Under the pieces are notes generated by a model, which had not been told where the DNA came from, searched no databases, and saw only the letters and a list, made by a program, of their open reading frames with translations. A stretch of DNA of 64,000 nt from Paraburkholderia aromaticivorans (GTDB taxonomy: Bacteria; Pseudomonadota; Gammaproteobacteria; Burkholderiales; Burkholderiaceae). The translations under genes and the position numbers were made by a program. The stretch spans positions 4,509,439 to 4,573,438 of the forward strand of contig NZ_CP051516.1 of assembly GCF_012689525.1 (NCBI RefSeq), in the 5' to 3' direction. Shown here in pieces: positions 43,645-53,292 of this stretch (its first letter is position 1; every line of letters starts with the position of its first letter).

Positions 43645-46392
43645 ATGACGGATTTGTCCAGCGGTAGCGAGCAGTTGCGGTCGTTGAACGCGCAGCGTGT
43701 TGAAAGCGCGGAGCAGGTGGATGCCGATCCGCAAGAGACCGCCGAATGGCTGGAGGCGCTCGACGCGGTCGTCGCGCATGTCGGTCGCGACCGTGCGCAA
43801 TTTCTGTTCGACAAGCTCGCGAGCCATGCGCTGTCGCTGGGTGTCGAATCGGCGCGCACCAACGTCACGCCGTACCAGAACACGATCCCGTTCGAGCAAC
43901 AGCCGCGCTATCCGGGCAATCTCGAACTCGAAGAACGGCTCGCCGCCGCGCTGCGCTGGAATGCGCTCGCGATGGTGGTGCGCGCGAACCAGGCCTACGG
44001 CGAACTCGGCGGCCATATCGCGAGTTACGCGTCGGCGGCGGATCTGTTCGAGGTCGGCTTCAACCATTTCTTCCGCGCGGCCGCGCCGGGCGGGGAAGAG
44101 GGCACGGGCGACCTCGTGTACTTCCAGCCGCATTCGTCGCCGGGTGTCTATGCGCGGGCTTACCTCGAAGGCTTTCTCTCGGAGGAAAACCTTCAGCACT
44201 ATCGCCGCGAGATCGGCGTCCCGGGTTTGTGTTCGTATCCGCATCCGTGGCTGATGCCGGACTTCTGGCAGTTCCCGACCGGCTCGATGGGCATCGGGCC
44301 GATCAACGCGATTTATCAAGCGCGTTTCATGCGCTACCTGGCCAATCGCGGGCTCGTGCAAACGGAAGGCCGCAAGGTGTGGGGCTTTTTCGGCGACGGC
44401 GAAATGGACGAGCCGGAATCGACCGGCGCGCTGTCGCTGGCCGCGCGCGAAGGGCTCGACAACCTCGTGTTCGTGATCAACTGCAATCTGCAGCGGCTCG
44501 ACGGGCCGGTGCGCAGCAACGGCCGCATCATCGATGAACTGGAAGCGCACTTCATCGGCGCCGGCTGGAATGTGATCAAGGTGGTGTGGGGCTCGGACTG
44601 GGACGCGCTGTTTTCTCGCGACCGCACGGGCGCCTTGCTGCGCGCGTTCGCGCAAACCGTCGACGGTCAGTTCCAGACCTTTTCGGCGAACGACGGCGCG
44701 TACAACCGTGAGCGCTTCTTCGGCCAGAATCCGGAGCTTGCCGCGCTCGCCGCGCAACTGAGCGATGACGACATCGACCGCCTGCGCCGTGGTGGCCACG
44801 ACGTGCGCAAACTGCACGCGGCGTACGCGAAAGCACTCGAACACCGCGGCCAGCCGACGGTGATCCTCGCGAAGACGATGAAGGGCTTCGGCATGGGCAC
44901 CTCGGGTCAGGGCCGCATGACCACGCATCAGCAAAAGAAGCTGGGCTTCGACGACCTCAAGGCGTTTCGCGATCGCTTCCGCCTGCCGCTCACCGACGAG
45001 GAAGTCGAGCAGGTGAAGTTTTACAAACCCGCGGAAGACAGCCCGGAAATGCACTACCTGCATGCACGCCGGGCGGCTCTCGGAGGCTATCTGCCCAGAA
45101 GGCGGAGAGTTGCATCGAAGGGGCTGACCGTCCCGCCGGTGTCCTCCTGGGGGCAATTTTCGCTGGACTCGAACGGCCGCGAGATGTCCACGACGATGGC
45201 GCTGGTCCGCATGCTGACCGCGCTGCTCAAGGACCAGGAAGTCGGTCCGCGCGTGGTGCCGATCGTCGCCGATGAAGCACGCACCTTCGGCATGGCGAAC
45301 ATGTTCCGTCAGGTCGGCATCTATTCGCCGCTCGGGCAGTTGTACGAGCCGGAAGATCTCGGCTCGATGCTTTACTACCGCGAGGATACGAAAGGCCAGA
45401 TCCTGGAAGAGGGCATTTCGGAAGCGGGCGCCGTGTCGTCGTGGATCGCGGCGGCGACGTCGTACAGCGTTCACGACCTGCCGATGCTGCCGTTCTACAT
45501 CTACTATTCGATGTTCGGCTTCCAGCGCGTCGGCGACCTGATCTGGGCTGCGGCGGACCAACGTGCGCGCGGCTTCCTGATCGGCGCGACCTCGGGCAAG
45601 ACGACGCTCGGCGGCGAGGGCTTGCAGCATCAGGACGGCTCGAGCCATCTGGCGGCATCGACGATTCCGAATTGCCGCGCGTACGACCCGGCGTTCGCGT
45701 ACGAGGTTGCCGCGATCGTCGACGAGGGTATGCGCGAGATGGTCGAGCAGCAGCGCGACGTGTTCTATTACGTCACGGTGATGAACGAGAACTACGCGCA
45801 GCCTTCAGTGCCCGGCGGCGACTTGCAGGTGTTGCGCAAAGGGATTCTCAAGGGTATTTATCCGCTGGTGGCGCAAGCTCAGGAGCAGGAGAACAAGCAA
45901 GCTCAGGTGCAGTTGCTCGGTGCCGGCGCGATTCTCGGCGAAGTGATCGCGGCGCAGCAGATGTTGAAGGACGACTGGCAGATCGACGCCGCCGTGTGGA
46001 GCGTAACGAGCTTCACCGAGTTGCAGCGCGACGGCATGGCGGCGGAACGGCTCGCGCGTCTTGGCGAAACGAGCGAGGCGCCGTATGTCACGCAAGCGCT
46101 CGATGCATCGCAAGGACCGATCATCGCCGCGACCGACTATGTGCGCGCCGTGCCGGAACTGATTCGCGCGTACGTGCCGCGCCGCTATGTAACGCTCGGC
46201 ACGGACGGTTTCGGCCGCAGCGATACACGTCAGGCGTTGCGTGAGTTTTTTGAAGTGGACCGCAAGGCGATCGTGATCGCTGCGCTGAAGGCGCTGGTGG
46301 ACGAGGGCGCAATCGACACAAGCATGCTTGTCGAAGCACGCAGCAAGTACCTCGGCGATGCGGCGGTCGGCGCAGCGTCCTGGCAATGCTAG
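43645..46392 (+). CDS. mdeB: Homodimeric pyruvate dehydrogenase-type E1 (MdeB/AceE-like)
   Basis: Thiamin diphosphate-dependent 2-oxoacid dehydrogenase E1 of 915 residues. The ThDP motif GDGEMDEPESTGALSLAARE lies around residue 250; YPHPWLMPDFWQFPTGSMG and the H-rich TSGQGRMTTHQQKKLG segment match AceE. No E2 or E3 genes follow, unlike the main aceEF operon. The divergent Lrp gene suggests the MdeB paralogue acting on 2-oxobutyrate from methionine. ATG 43645 follows GGGAG; the upstream 22 codons are not family-like. Confidence 0.85.
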   Translation: MTDLSSGSEQLRSLNAQRVESAEQVDADPQETAEWLEALDAVVAHVGRDRAQFLFDKLASHALSLGVESARTNVTPYQNTIPFEQQPRYPGNLELEERLAAALRWNALAMVVRANQAYGELGGHIASYASAADLFEVGFNHFFRAAAPGGEEGTGDLVYFQPHSSPGVYARAYLEGFLSEENLQHYRREIGVPGLCSYPHPWLMPDFWQFPTGSMGIGPINAIYQARFMRYLANRGLVQTEGRKVWGFFGDGEMDEPESTGALSLAAREGLDNLVFVINCNLQRLDGPVRSNGRIIDELEAHFIGAGWNVIKVVWGSDWDALFSRDRTGALLRAFAQTVDGQFQTFSANDGAYNRERFFGQNPELAALAAQLSDDDIDRLRRGGHDVRKLHAAYAKALEHRGQPTVILAKTMKGFGMGTSGQGRMTTHQQKKLGFDDLKAFRDRFRLPLTDEEVEQVKFYKPAEDSPEMHYLHARRAALGGYLPRRRRVASKGLTVPPVSSWGQFSLDSNGREMSTTMALVRMLTALLKDQEVGPRVVPIVADEARTFGMANMFRQVGIYSPLGQLYEPEDLGSMLYYREDTKGQILEEGISEAGAVSSWIAAATSYSVHDLPMLPFYIYYSMFGFQRVGDLIWAAADQRARGFLIGATSGKTTLGGEGLQHQDGSSHLAASTIPNCRAYDPAFAYEVAAIVDEGMREMVEQQRDVFYYVTVMNENYAQPSVPGGDLQVLRKGILKGIYPLVAQAQEQENKQAQVQLLGAGAILGEVIAAQQMLKDDWQIDAAVWSVTSFTELQRDGMAAERLARLGETSEAPYVTQALDASQGPIIAATDYVRAVPELIRAYVPRRYVTLGTDGFGRSDTRQALREFFEVDRKAIVIAALKALVDEGAIDTSMLVEARSKYLGDAAVGAASWQC

Positions 46393-46421
46393 AAAAGCGC
46401 ACGCGTTAGAAACCGCCTAAC

Positions 46422-46456
46422 GCACTGCTACTGCAATTGCTACTGCTACTGCTGCA
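46422..46456. repeat. Short TGCTAC microsatellite
   Basis: Imperfect tandem copies of the hexamer TGCTAC just after the E1 gene and before the shared terminator. Confidence 0.6.
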
Positions 46457-46460
46457 AATG

Positions 46461-46489
46461 AAAACGCGCCCTGCAAACGGGCGCGTTTT
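46461..46489. terminator. Bidirectional terminator between E1 gene and wspR
   Basis: Perfect 11-bp stem AAAACGCGCCC/GGGCGCGTTTT with a 7-base loop, between two convergent genes. Confidence 0.85.
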
Positions 46490-46523
46490 CCATTGCGCGG
46501 TGCTAGAACCGCATCCTGAACAA

Positions 46524-47612
46524 TCAATCGCTCACCGCAACCTGATTCTTCCCGTCCCGCTTCGCGCGATACAAGCCGACGTCGGCGGCTTCGATCAGCT
46601 TCGTCACCGGCTCGGCGGCCGTGGGCACGAGCGTCGCCGCGCCGATGCTGATCGTCACGACGCCGGTCGCGGAGCCCGAATGCGGAATCGCCAGCCCTTC
46701 GATGGCAATGCGGATCTTTTCCGCGAGCAGACGCAAGCCGCCCGACGACGTGCCCGGCACCACCACCGCGAACTCTTCGCCACCGAAGCGCGCCGCGAGA
46801 TCGGCCGAGCGCCCGAGGCACGCTTCGACGGTATGCGCGACCGTCTTGAGCACTTCGTCGCCGGCGACGTGCCCGTAGGTATCGTTGTACGCCTTGAAGT
46901 TATCCACATCGATCATCAGAAAACCGAGGCCGGTCTTGTCGCGTGTACTGCGACGCCATTCGGCGGTCAGATATTGATCGAGGTAGCGGCGATTCGACAG
47001 GCCCGTCAGGCCGTCCGAATGCGTGAGCCGTTGCAATTCCAGATTCGTCGCGAGCAATTGCTGTTGCGATTGACGCAGCGCCTGGTAGGCCTCGTCGCGT
47101 TGAATCAGGTTCAGATACGAGCGCGAGTGATAGCGGATGCGCGCGATCAACTCGATGCGGTCCGGCAGCTTCACCAGATAATCGTTGGCGCCGGCGGCGA
47201 AGGCGGCGCTTTTCACGAGCGGCTCTTCCTTGGTCGACAACACGATGATCGGAATATCGCGCGTCGCCGGATTCTGCCGGTATTGGCGCACGAGGGTGAG
47301 ACCGTCCGTGCCCGGCATCACGAGGTCCTGAAGGATCACCGTCGCGCGCGTTTCCGCGGCGCAGCGCAGCGCTTCTTCAGGCGACGCGCAGTAGTGAAAG
47401 TCGACGCTCGGTTCGTCGGCCAGCGCCTGGCGGATCGCCTCGGCGATGATCGCCTGGTCGTCGACCAGCAACACCATGATCGGGCACTCGGCCGCGGGCG
47501 GATTGCCGAGGATGCGCGCCAAGGCGTCATCGATCGCGAGATTGGGGGCGTCCACCGCGTCCGACGCGAAATCCTGCGCGGCGGCGTTCTGATGCGGTTT
47601 AGGAGTGTCCAT
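46524..47612 (-). CDS. wspR: Response-regulator diguanylate cyclase WspR
   Basis: Output of the Wsp pathway: makes c-di-GMP when phosphorylated by WspE. The 362-residue protein has a receiver domain with phospho-acceptor Asp96 (ILQDLVMPGTDG), a coiled-coil linker and a GGDEF domain with active-site GGEEF (277-281). The RSAD (268-271) exactly five residues before it is an intact RxxD inhibitory site, so product feedback is expected. The first ~40 residues precede the receiver and are of uncertain use. Confidence 0.93.
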   Translation of the reverse strand: MDTPKPHQNAAAQDFASDAVDAPNLAIDDALARILGNPPAAECPIMVLLVDDQAIIAEAIRQALADEPSVDFHYCASPEEALRCAAETRATVILQDLVMPGTDGLTLVRQYRQNPATRDIPIIVLSTKEEPLVKSAAFAAGANDYLVKLPDRIELIARIRYHSRSYLNLIQRDEAYQALRQSQQQLLATNLELQRLTHSDGLTGLSNRRYLDQYLTAEWRRSTRDKTGLGFLMIDVDNFKAYNDTYGHVAGDEVLKTVAHTVEACLGRSADLAARFGGEEFAVVVPGTSSGGLRLLAEKIRIAIEGLAIPHSGSATGVVTISIGAATLVPTAAEPVTKLIEAADVGLYRAKRDGKNQVAVSD

Positions 47613-47672
47613 GTGGTTCAGCCAGAATGAATGTGAGTGAATCGAAGCGGCTCATAAGTGGCGAGTGCGTGG

Positions 47673-48689
47673 CTAGCGCGCGTTGACCGCCGTCGCGAGC
47701 GCGGCGGCGATGCGCGGCAACGGCAGGATCGCGGCGGCGGCGTCGAGCGCAGCGGCCGCTTTCGGCATGCCGTACACGGCGCTGGTCGCCTCGTCCTGCG
47801 CGATCGTGTGATAGCCCTTGGTGCGCATCGCCTTGAGCCCGATCGCGCCGTCGCGGCCCATGCCGGTCAGCAGCACGCCGACCGCGCGCGCCGGCCAGCG
47901 CGCCACCACGCTATGAAAAAACACATCGACGGAAGGGCGGTAAGGCGTCTCTTCCGGCACGCGCGTGTAGCCGAGCACGCTGGGCAGTTTCAGATGCAGA
48001 TGATCGTCGGTGGCGGCGAGCAGCGCGACGCCCGCTTGCGGCCGGTCGCCTTCGCGAGCGATCCGCACCGGCACCGCCGATTGCTGGTTCAGCCAGTCCG
48101 CCATGCCGGCGGCGAATGCCGCGTCGACGTGCTGCACGATGACGATAGCCGCCGCAAAATCCTTCGGCAGGCCGGCGAGCAGTGTGGCGAGCGCCGCCGG
48201 ACCGCCCGCCGATGCGCCGATCGCGACCAGCGGCGTGTCGCGGTTCGTCGCGCAAGCGGGTGACGACGCGGCCGCCGCGCCGGGCGCACTGCGCTCCTTC
48301 ACGAGCGCCGCGATGCGGTCGATCTTCGCGATCAGCGTGGCGATGCTCTTGTGCGCATCGGGACCGTTCAGCGAGGGCGTATCGACGGCATCGAGCGCGC
48401 CCGCGCCCATCGCTTCATAGACGCGCCACGCGTTCGCGCCCACGTCGACGGTGACGATCAGGATCGCGCAGGGCGCACGCGCCATGATGCGGCGCGTGGC
48501 CTCGATGCCGTCGACGTTCGGCATCACCAGATCCATCAGCACGATGTCGGGCCGCTGCGCGGTGCAGAAATCGACCGCCTGCTGGCCGTCCTGCGCGATC
48601 CACAGCACCTCGTAGTCGTGGCGCGCCGCGAGCGCGCGACGCAGCGCCTCGACGGCGAGCGGCATGTCGTTGACGATTCCGATTTTCAT
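47673..48689 (-). CDS. wspF: Chemotaxis-type methylesterase WspF (CheB-like)
   Basis: Demethylates the WspA receptor and so resets the pathway. The 338-residue protein has a receiver with Asp53 (PDIVLMDLVMPNVDG), a linker and a C-terminal methylesterase with IGASAGGPAAL and GMGRDGAIGLKAMR. Loss of WspF in pseudomonads locks the system on (wrinkly colonies); here it looks intact. Confidence 0.93.
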   Translation of the reverse strand: MKIGIVNDMPLAVEALRRALAARHDYEVLWIAQDGQQAVDFCTAQRPDIVLMDLVMPNVDGIEATRRIMARAPCAILIVTVDVGANAWRVYEAMGAGALDAVDTPSLNGPDAHKSIATLIAKIDRIAALVKERSAPGAAAASSPACATNRDTPLVAIGASAGGPAALATLLAGLPKDFAAAIVIVQHVDAAFAAGMADWLNQQSAVPVRIAREGDRPQAGVALLAATDDHLHLKLPSVLGYTRVPEETPYRPSVDVFFHSVVARWPARAVGVLLTGMGRDGAIGLKAMRTKGYHTIAQDEATSAVYGMPKAAAALDAAAAILPLPRIAAALATAVNAR

Positions 48690-48705
48690 CCGTTTCTCCC
48701 CGGGA

Positions 48706-51198
48706 CTAACCGTATGCTTCGCCGATCAGATCGCGCACCGCATCGAGCAGTGCTTCGTCATGAAAACTGCCTTTCGCCAGATAGTAGTCCGCGCCCGCGT
48801 TCAATCCGGCGCGGCGGTCCTCCTCACGATCCTTGTACGAGACGATCATCACCGGTAGTGCCTGCAACTGCGGATCGCGCTTGATGAGCGTGACGAGTTC
48901 GATGCCGTCCATACGCGGCATGTCGATGTCGGTGATGACGAGGTCGAAGCGCTCGCCGCGCACGGCGTTCCAGCCGTCCATGCCGTCGACGGCGATCGTC
49001 ACGTCGTAACCGCGCGTGGCCAGCAGCTTGCGTTCGAGCTCTCGCACGGTGAGCGAATCGTCGACCACGAGCACGCGGCGCGTGGCGCGCTGAGCCGCGC
49101 GCGCGACGCCATGTTGCGTGTGCTTGAGATCGCCACCCGCCACGAGCCGTTCGACGGAACGCAGCCAGTCGTCGACATCGGCGATCAGTACCGGATCACC
49201 GTTCTCCATCAGCGCGCCGGCGGTGATGTTGCGGATCTTGCCGAGGCGCGGATCGAGCGGCTGCACCACCAGCATCCGCTCGCCGAGAAAGCGGTCGACC
49301 ACCACGCCGTAGGTTTGCGGGCCGTCGCCGATCACGATCATGCTGACGGTGCTGCTTTCATCCGCGGGCGGCGCGGCGTCGAGAATCTGATGCGCGGTGA
49401 CGACGCCGATGCGTCGGCCGGAAAAGGCGATGTGTTGATGCCCTTCGAGCAATTCGATCTCCGCGCGGCTCACGTGCAGCGTGCGGTTCACATGCGCGAG
49501 CGGCACCGCGTACGGTTCGCCCGCGACTTCGATCAGCAGGCTGCGGATCACCGAGAGCGTCAGCGGCAATTGCAGTTGCACACGCGTGCCGAGGCCGGGT
49601 TCATGCGTGATTCGCACCGAGCCGCGCACGCGTTTGACGACGTCGTGTACGGCGTCGAGTCCGACGCCGCGGCCCGAGACTTCGGTCACCTGATCGCGTA
49701 GCGAGAAGCCGGGCAGCAGCAGGAATTCGAGCAGCTCGGCTTCGGATAGACGCGCTACGGTTTCCTCGCTCGCAAGTTTCTTGTTCACGATAGACGCGCG
49801 CAAGGCGTCGAGATCGATGCCCGCGCCGTCGTCGGAAACGGTGATGAGCAGTGCGCCGGCGGTGTGACGCGCGTCGAGCGTGAGCGTGCCTTCCTCCGGC
49901 TTGCCGCGCGCGAGGCGCACGGCGGGTGCTTCGATGCCGTGGTCGAGCGCGTTGCGCAGCATATGGCCGAGCGGCGCTTCGAGCAGATCGAGAATGTCGC
50001 GGTCCACTTGAGTCGATTCGCCGACCAGTTGCCAGCGCACTTTCTTTCCGAGCGAACGCGCGACGTCGCGCACCATTCGCGCGAGGCCGCCGGTGCCGTC
50101 GCCGAACGGGCGCATACGGCATTGCAGGGCGGCGTCGTAGAGTTGTTGCGACAGATGGGTCGAGCGGCGGTCGAAGCTCTCCAGATCGGCGAGACGCTCG
50201 GCCAGCAAATGCTGCGATTCGGCGGTCAGGCGGCGGACTTCTTCGAGCGCGGCTTGGGCGCGCGGATCGAGCTTGAGGTCGGCGAGCGTTTCGTGTAATT
50301 GATCCAGCGCGCGAGTGCCGTCACGTTGGACGCGTTTGATGCGCAGCATCGATTGCGCGAAGGGTTTCAGCCAGCGGGATTCGACCAGTGATTCGCCGGA
50401 TAGCGACAGCAGGCGGTCAAGGTTGTCGGCGCGTACGCGTAGCATGCGGCCGGATTCGGTGGTTGGTGGGATGGTTGTGCTGTTCGACGCGGACGGGGCG
50501 GCGACGGGGTCGTGCTGCTTCTGCGCGGGTGCGAGGGCAGCGTTGTTGTCTTGTGTAGGCGCGGGCGTAGCGTTGGCCGGTGTGGCTTCAGCGCGCAGTG
50601 CATTGGCTAGCAAGTTGAATACGGCGTCGGGGTCCGGCTCCGCGGTCGGGATGGCCGGCGTGCCTTCAGCGCGCAGTGCGCGGGCTAAATCGTTGAACGC
50701 GGCGTCAGGGTCCGGGTCCGCATTTGCACCGGGAGCGATGGCAGGCGGTTCGGCAACCACCGCGGTCGCTGGCGGCGTAGCGTCCCGCCGCATTGCCGCG
50801 CCATGCGGCGGCACACCCGCCATCCGCGCCTGCAATGCCGCCACACACATACCGACCGCGTCGCGCGCCGACTCGTCTTCATCCTTGCCGATGCGCGCGA
50901 CGATATCCACCCCGCGCAGCAACTCGTCGATCCAGGCCGCGTCGAGCACCGCACGTCCTTCCTGCGCGGCAACGAAGCAATCCTCCATGGCGTGCGCGAG
51001 CTCGACACCAACCTGCACGCCGACAATTCGCGCCGCGCCCTTCAACGAGTGCGCGGCCCGCATGCAAGCCTCGAGCGCGGCGGCATCGCGCGGCGCGCGA
51101 TCGAGCGCGAGCAGGCCGTCGTTGAGCACGCGGGCTTGCGTCCGCGCTTCTTCGCGGAACAGATCGATCAGCGACGGGCGGCGTGGGTCGTCCGTCAT
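48706..51198 (-). CDS. wspE: Hybrid sensor kinase WspE (CheA-like with receiver)
   Basis: CheA-type kinase phosphorylating WspR and WspF. The 830-residue protein has an Hpt domain with His50 (MRAAHSLKGAARIVG), a long Pro/Ala-rich linker, dimerisation and ATPase domains (GHMLRNALDHGIEAP; SGRGVGLDAVHD), a CheW-like domain and a C-terminal receiver (LVITDIDMPRMDGIEL). The linker carries two copies of a ~27-residue unit built on PDPDA(A/V)FN-LA-ALRAE-TPA. ATG 51198 overlaps wspD; the frame is open far upstream but there it shadows wspD. Confidence 0.92.
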   Translation of the reverse strand: MTDDPRRPSLIDLFREEARTQARVLNDGLLALDRAPRDAAALEACMRAAHSLKGAARIVGVQVGVELAHAMEDCFVAAQEGRAVLDAAWIDELLRGVDIVARIGKDEDESARDAVGMCVAALQARMAGVPPHGAAMRRDATPPATAVVAEPPAIAPGANADPDPDAAFNDLARALRAEGTPAIPTAEPDPDAVFNLLANALRAEATPANATPAPTQDNNAALAPAQKQHDPVAAPSASNSTTIPPTTESGRMLRVRADNLDRLLSLSGESLVESRWLKPFAQSMLRIKRVQRDGTRALDQLHETLADLKLDPRAQAALEEVRRLTAESQHLLAERLADLESFDRRSTHLSQQLYDAALQCRMRPFGDGTGGLARMVRDVARSLGKKVRWQLVGESTQVDRDILDLLEAPLGHMLRNALDHGIEAPAVRLARGKPEEGTLTLDARHTAGALLITVSDDGAGIDLDALRASIVNKKLASEETVARLSEAELLEFLLLPGFSLRDQVTEVSGRGVGLDAVHDVVKRVRGSVRITHEPGLGTRVQLQLPLTLSVIRSLLIEVAGEPYAVPLAHVNRTLHVSRAEIELLEGHQHIAFSGRRIGVVTAHQILDAAPPADESSTVSMIVIGDGPQTYGVVVDRFLGERMLVVQPLDPRLGKIRNITAGALMENGDPVLIADVDDWLRSVERLVAGGDLKHTQHGVARAAQRATRRVLVVDDSLTVRELERKLLATRGYDVTIAVDGMDGWNAVRGERFDLVITDIDMPRMDGIELVTLIKRDPQLQALPVMIVSYKDREEDRRAGLNAGADYYLAKGSFHDEALLDAVRDLIGEAYG

Positions 51199-51875
51199 CC
51201 GAGACTCCGGTTCAAGGTGTCGAAGAGCGCGTCGGCGTCGAGCAGGCCGACGCTCATGCCGCGCCACGGCGCGACCCCGCGGGTATGGGCTGCGGCGGCT
51301 TGCGAGAGCGTGGCGGGCGGCGGGCAAAAGCTGGCCGTCGCGATGCGGTGCACGCCATCGACTTGATCCACCGGGAACACCGCGTGTTCTTCGGCGCGCG
51401 AGACGACGAGGAAACGCGGTAGATCGTGACCTACGCGATCGTCGCGTGTGGCGCCGCCGGTTTCGAAGCCGAGCAGGTGCGCGAGCGACAGGCACACCAG
51501 CAATTCGCCTTGCACATTCACCACGCCCAGCACCGCGCGATGCTGCCGATGCGGCAACGTATGAATCGGCCGCGTCTGCACGATGCGTTTGAAGATCGGT
51601 GTGGGCAGTGCCAGCCATTCGTCGCCGACGCGAAAGACGAGAAACGATTCGCTCGCGCCTTGCACATCCTGCTCCGGTTGTGCCCGCGCGCGCACGTCGT
51701 GCTGCGAGAGATCCACCAAGGGAATCGGCCGTTCCAGCAGTTTGGCCGCGGCCGTTTCGAACACCGGGCAATTCAGGCAGCGCACGTACTCGACAAGACG
51801 CTCGCACGACGAATCGCCGCGCACGCCGATGCGATTCCAGCAATCGTCGAAGCTCACCGTTTGCGCGTCAGCCAC
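51195..51875 (-). CDS. wspD: CheW-like coupling protein WspD
   Basis: Scaffold linking WspA to WspE. The 226-residue protein has an N-terminal extension with several Cys (RCLNCPVFETAAAKLL), then a CheW domain (FLVFRVGDEWLALPTPIFKR ... GVVNVQGELLVCLSLAHLLG). It overlaps wspE by four bases and wspC by eight, indicating tight coupling. Confidence 0.91.
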   Translation of the reverse strand: MADAQTVSFDDCWNRIGVRGDSSCERLVEYVRCLNCPVFETAAAKLLERPIPLVDLSQHDVRARAQPEQDVQGASESFLVFRVGDEWLALPTPIFKRIVQTRPIHTLPHRQHRAVLGVVNVQGELLVCLSLAHLLGFETGGATRDDRVGHDLPRFLVVSRAEEHAVFPVDQVDGVHRIATASFCPPPATLSQAAAAHTRGVAPWRGMSVGLLDADALFDTLNRSLG

Positions 51876-53292
51876 GTTGCGCTCCCTGCGCGCGCGACGC
51901 GCGTTGCATCAGCAGGCGCGCGGCGTCGCGGTCGCCTTCGAGTTCAAGCAAGGTCGCGAGATGCGCAAGCGCTTCCGCATGCTGAGGATCGAGATACAGC
52001 GCCTTGCGATACTGGCTGCGTGCGAGATTCGCATCGCCGTTGGCATCGGCCAGGACGCCGAGCAGATAGAACGCGTCGGTGTGCGGGGCGTGGTGTTCCA
52101 GAAACGCGTTGATCGCCGAAGCGGCTTCCGCGAGACGGCCGGCGTCGGCCAGCGCGTGCGCGGCTTGCAACGTGTCGCGTGCCGCGCTGGTCGGCGCGGT
52201 GATTGGCGGCGACAGCGGGTTGTGTGCCGGCGGCGTGGCGGCGGGCATCGGCGTCTTGCGCGCGTGCGTCGCGATGCTGTCACGCGGCGCGAACTGCGTC
52301 GCACCATTGAACGGCATGCGCGCAACCGGATCGGGCCACGCGAAAGGCTCCGCGGAAAACACTTGCGGCGGCGAGAGCGCGGGAACCTGCGAATGCGTCA
52401 TCGCAAGCGCTGCAGCAGTAGCAAGCGGCGCGGTGTGCCAGCTATTCCACTGCGTTTCCTCGGGCGCGCTGTGATGAAACGCGAAGGCCAGCGGGATCTT
52501 CGCGGACTGCATGCCGTGACGCATCAGCAGCCCGGTTTCCGCAGGGCCGACGAACAGCGTACCGTTTTCGGCCAGCACGCTAGTGAGCGCCTGCAAGGCT
52601 TTTTGCTGCGCGTCGCGATCGAAGTAAATCAGCACGTTGCGGCAGAACACGAAGTCGTAGACACCGAGCGACGATGCGTCGAGCTGCATCAGATTGGCGC
52701 GCGAGAAACGCACCGCTTCGACGATGCGCGGTGCGAGACGCCAGCCGTCTTCGGTGCGCGTGAAGTGCGCGTCGCGAAACGGAAACGCATTGCCGCGAAA
52801 CGAATTGCGTCCGTAGACGGCGCGTTGCGCGGTGGCGAGCGAGCGGTCGCTGATATCCATTGCGTCGATGCGCAACTGCGCGGCGTCGAAGCCTGCGTCG
52901 AGCAGCGTCATTGCGATCGTGTACGGTTCTTCGCCGGTCGAGCACGGCAGGCTCAGAACGCGCAGCGGCAATGCGTTACCGCGCTCGGCGAGACGTTCAT
53001 GCGCGAGACGCGCGAGTGCCTTGAACGCGTCGGCATCGCGATAGAACCAGGTCTCCGGCACGACGACCGTTTCGATCAGGGCCTGCACCATCGAAGGCGA
53101 ACATTGCGCGGCTTCCCAGTAGTCGGCGAGCGTGGCCTCGGCGTGACCTTCCGCGCACCACGCTGCGGCGCGCTGATCGACCGCGCGCTCGATGGCGCTA
53201 TGGCCGAGCGACGCCGCGTCGAGCCCGATGGTCCGATGCAACAGTTCGGCGAAGCGTCGATAGAGCGGTGCGTTGTCGTGATGCGCGTTCAT
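51868..53292 (-). CDS. wspC: CheR-type methyltransferase with TPR tail, WspC
   Basis: SAM-dependent methyltransferase that methylates receptor WspA. The 474-residue protein has the CheR fold (PETWFYRDADAFKAL, LSLPCSTGEEPYTIAM, FVFCRNVLIYFD). A low-complexity linker and a C-terminal TPR region follow (AFYLLGVLADANGDANLARS ... HAEALAHLATLLELEGD). Start and stop overlap wspB and wspD. Confidence 0.92.
   Translation of the reverse strand: MNAHHDNAPLYRRFAELLHRTIGLDAASLGHSAIERAVDQRAAAWCAEGHAEATLADYWEAAQCSPSMVQALIETVVVPETWFYRDADAFKALARLAHERLAERGNALPLRVLSLPCSTGEEPYTIAMTLLDAGFDAAQLRIDAMDISDRSLATAQRAVYGRNSFRGNAFPFRDAHFTRTEDGWRLAPRIVEAVRFSRANLMQLDASSLGVYDFVFCRNVLIYFDRDAQQKALQALTSVLAENGTLFVGPAETGLLMRHGMQSAKIPLAFAFHHSAPEETQWNSWHTAPLATAAALAMTHSQVPALSPPQVFSAEPFAWPDPVARMPFNGATQFAPRDSIATHARKTPMPAATPPAHNPLSPPITAPTSAARDTLQAAHALADAGRLAEAASAINAFLEHHAPHTDAFYLLGVLADANGDANLARSQYRKALYLDPQHAEALAHLATLLELEGDRDAARLLMQRASRAQGAQRG

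Noticed and set aside
43591..45648. 685-codon minus-strand ORF opposite the E1 gene
   Set aside because: Shadow frame produced by strong third-position G/C bias; no recognisable motif.
46422..46456. TGCTAC tandem copies considered as a CRISPR or regulatory repeat
   Set aside because: The unit is six bases with no spacers; it is a simple microsatellite.
51199..51843. N-terminal extension of WspE by 215 codons
   Set aside because: This stretch is the out-of-frame overlap with wspD; the Hpt domain begins right after ATG 51198.
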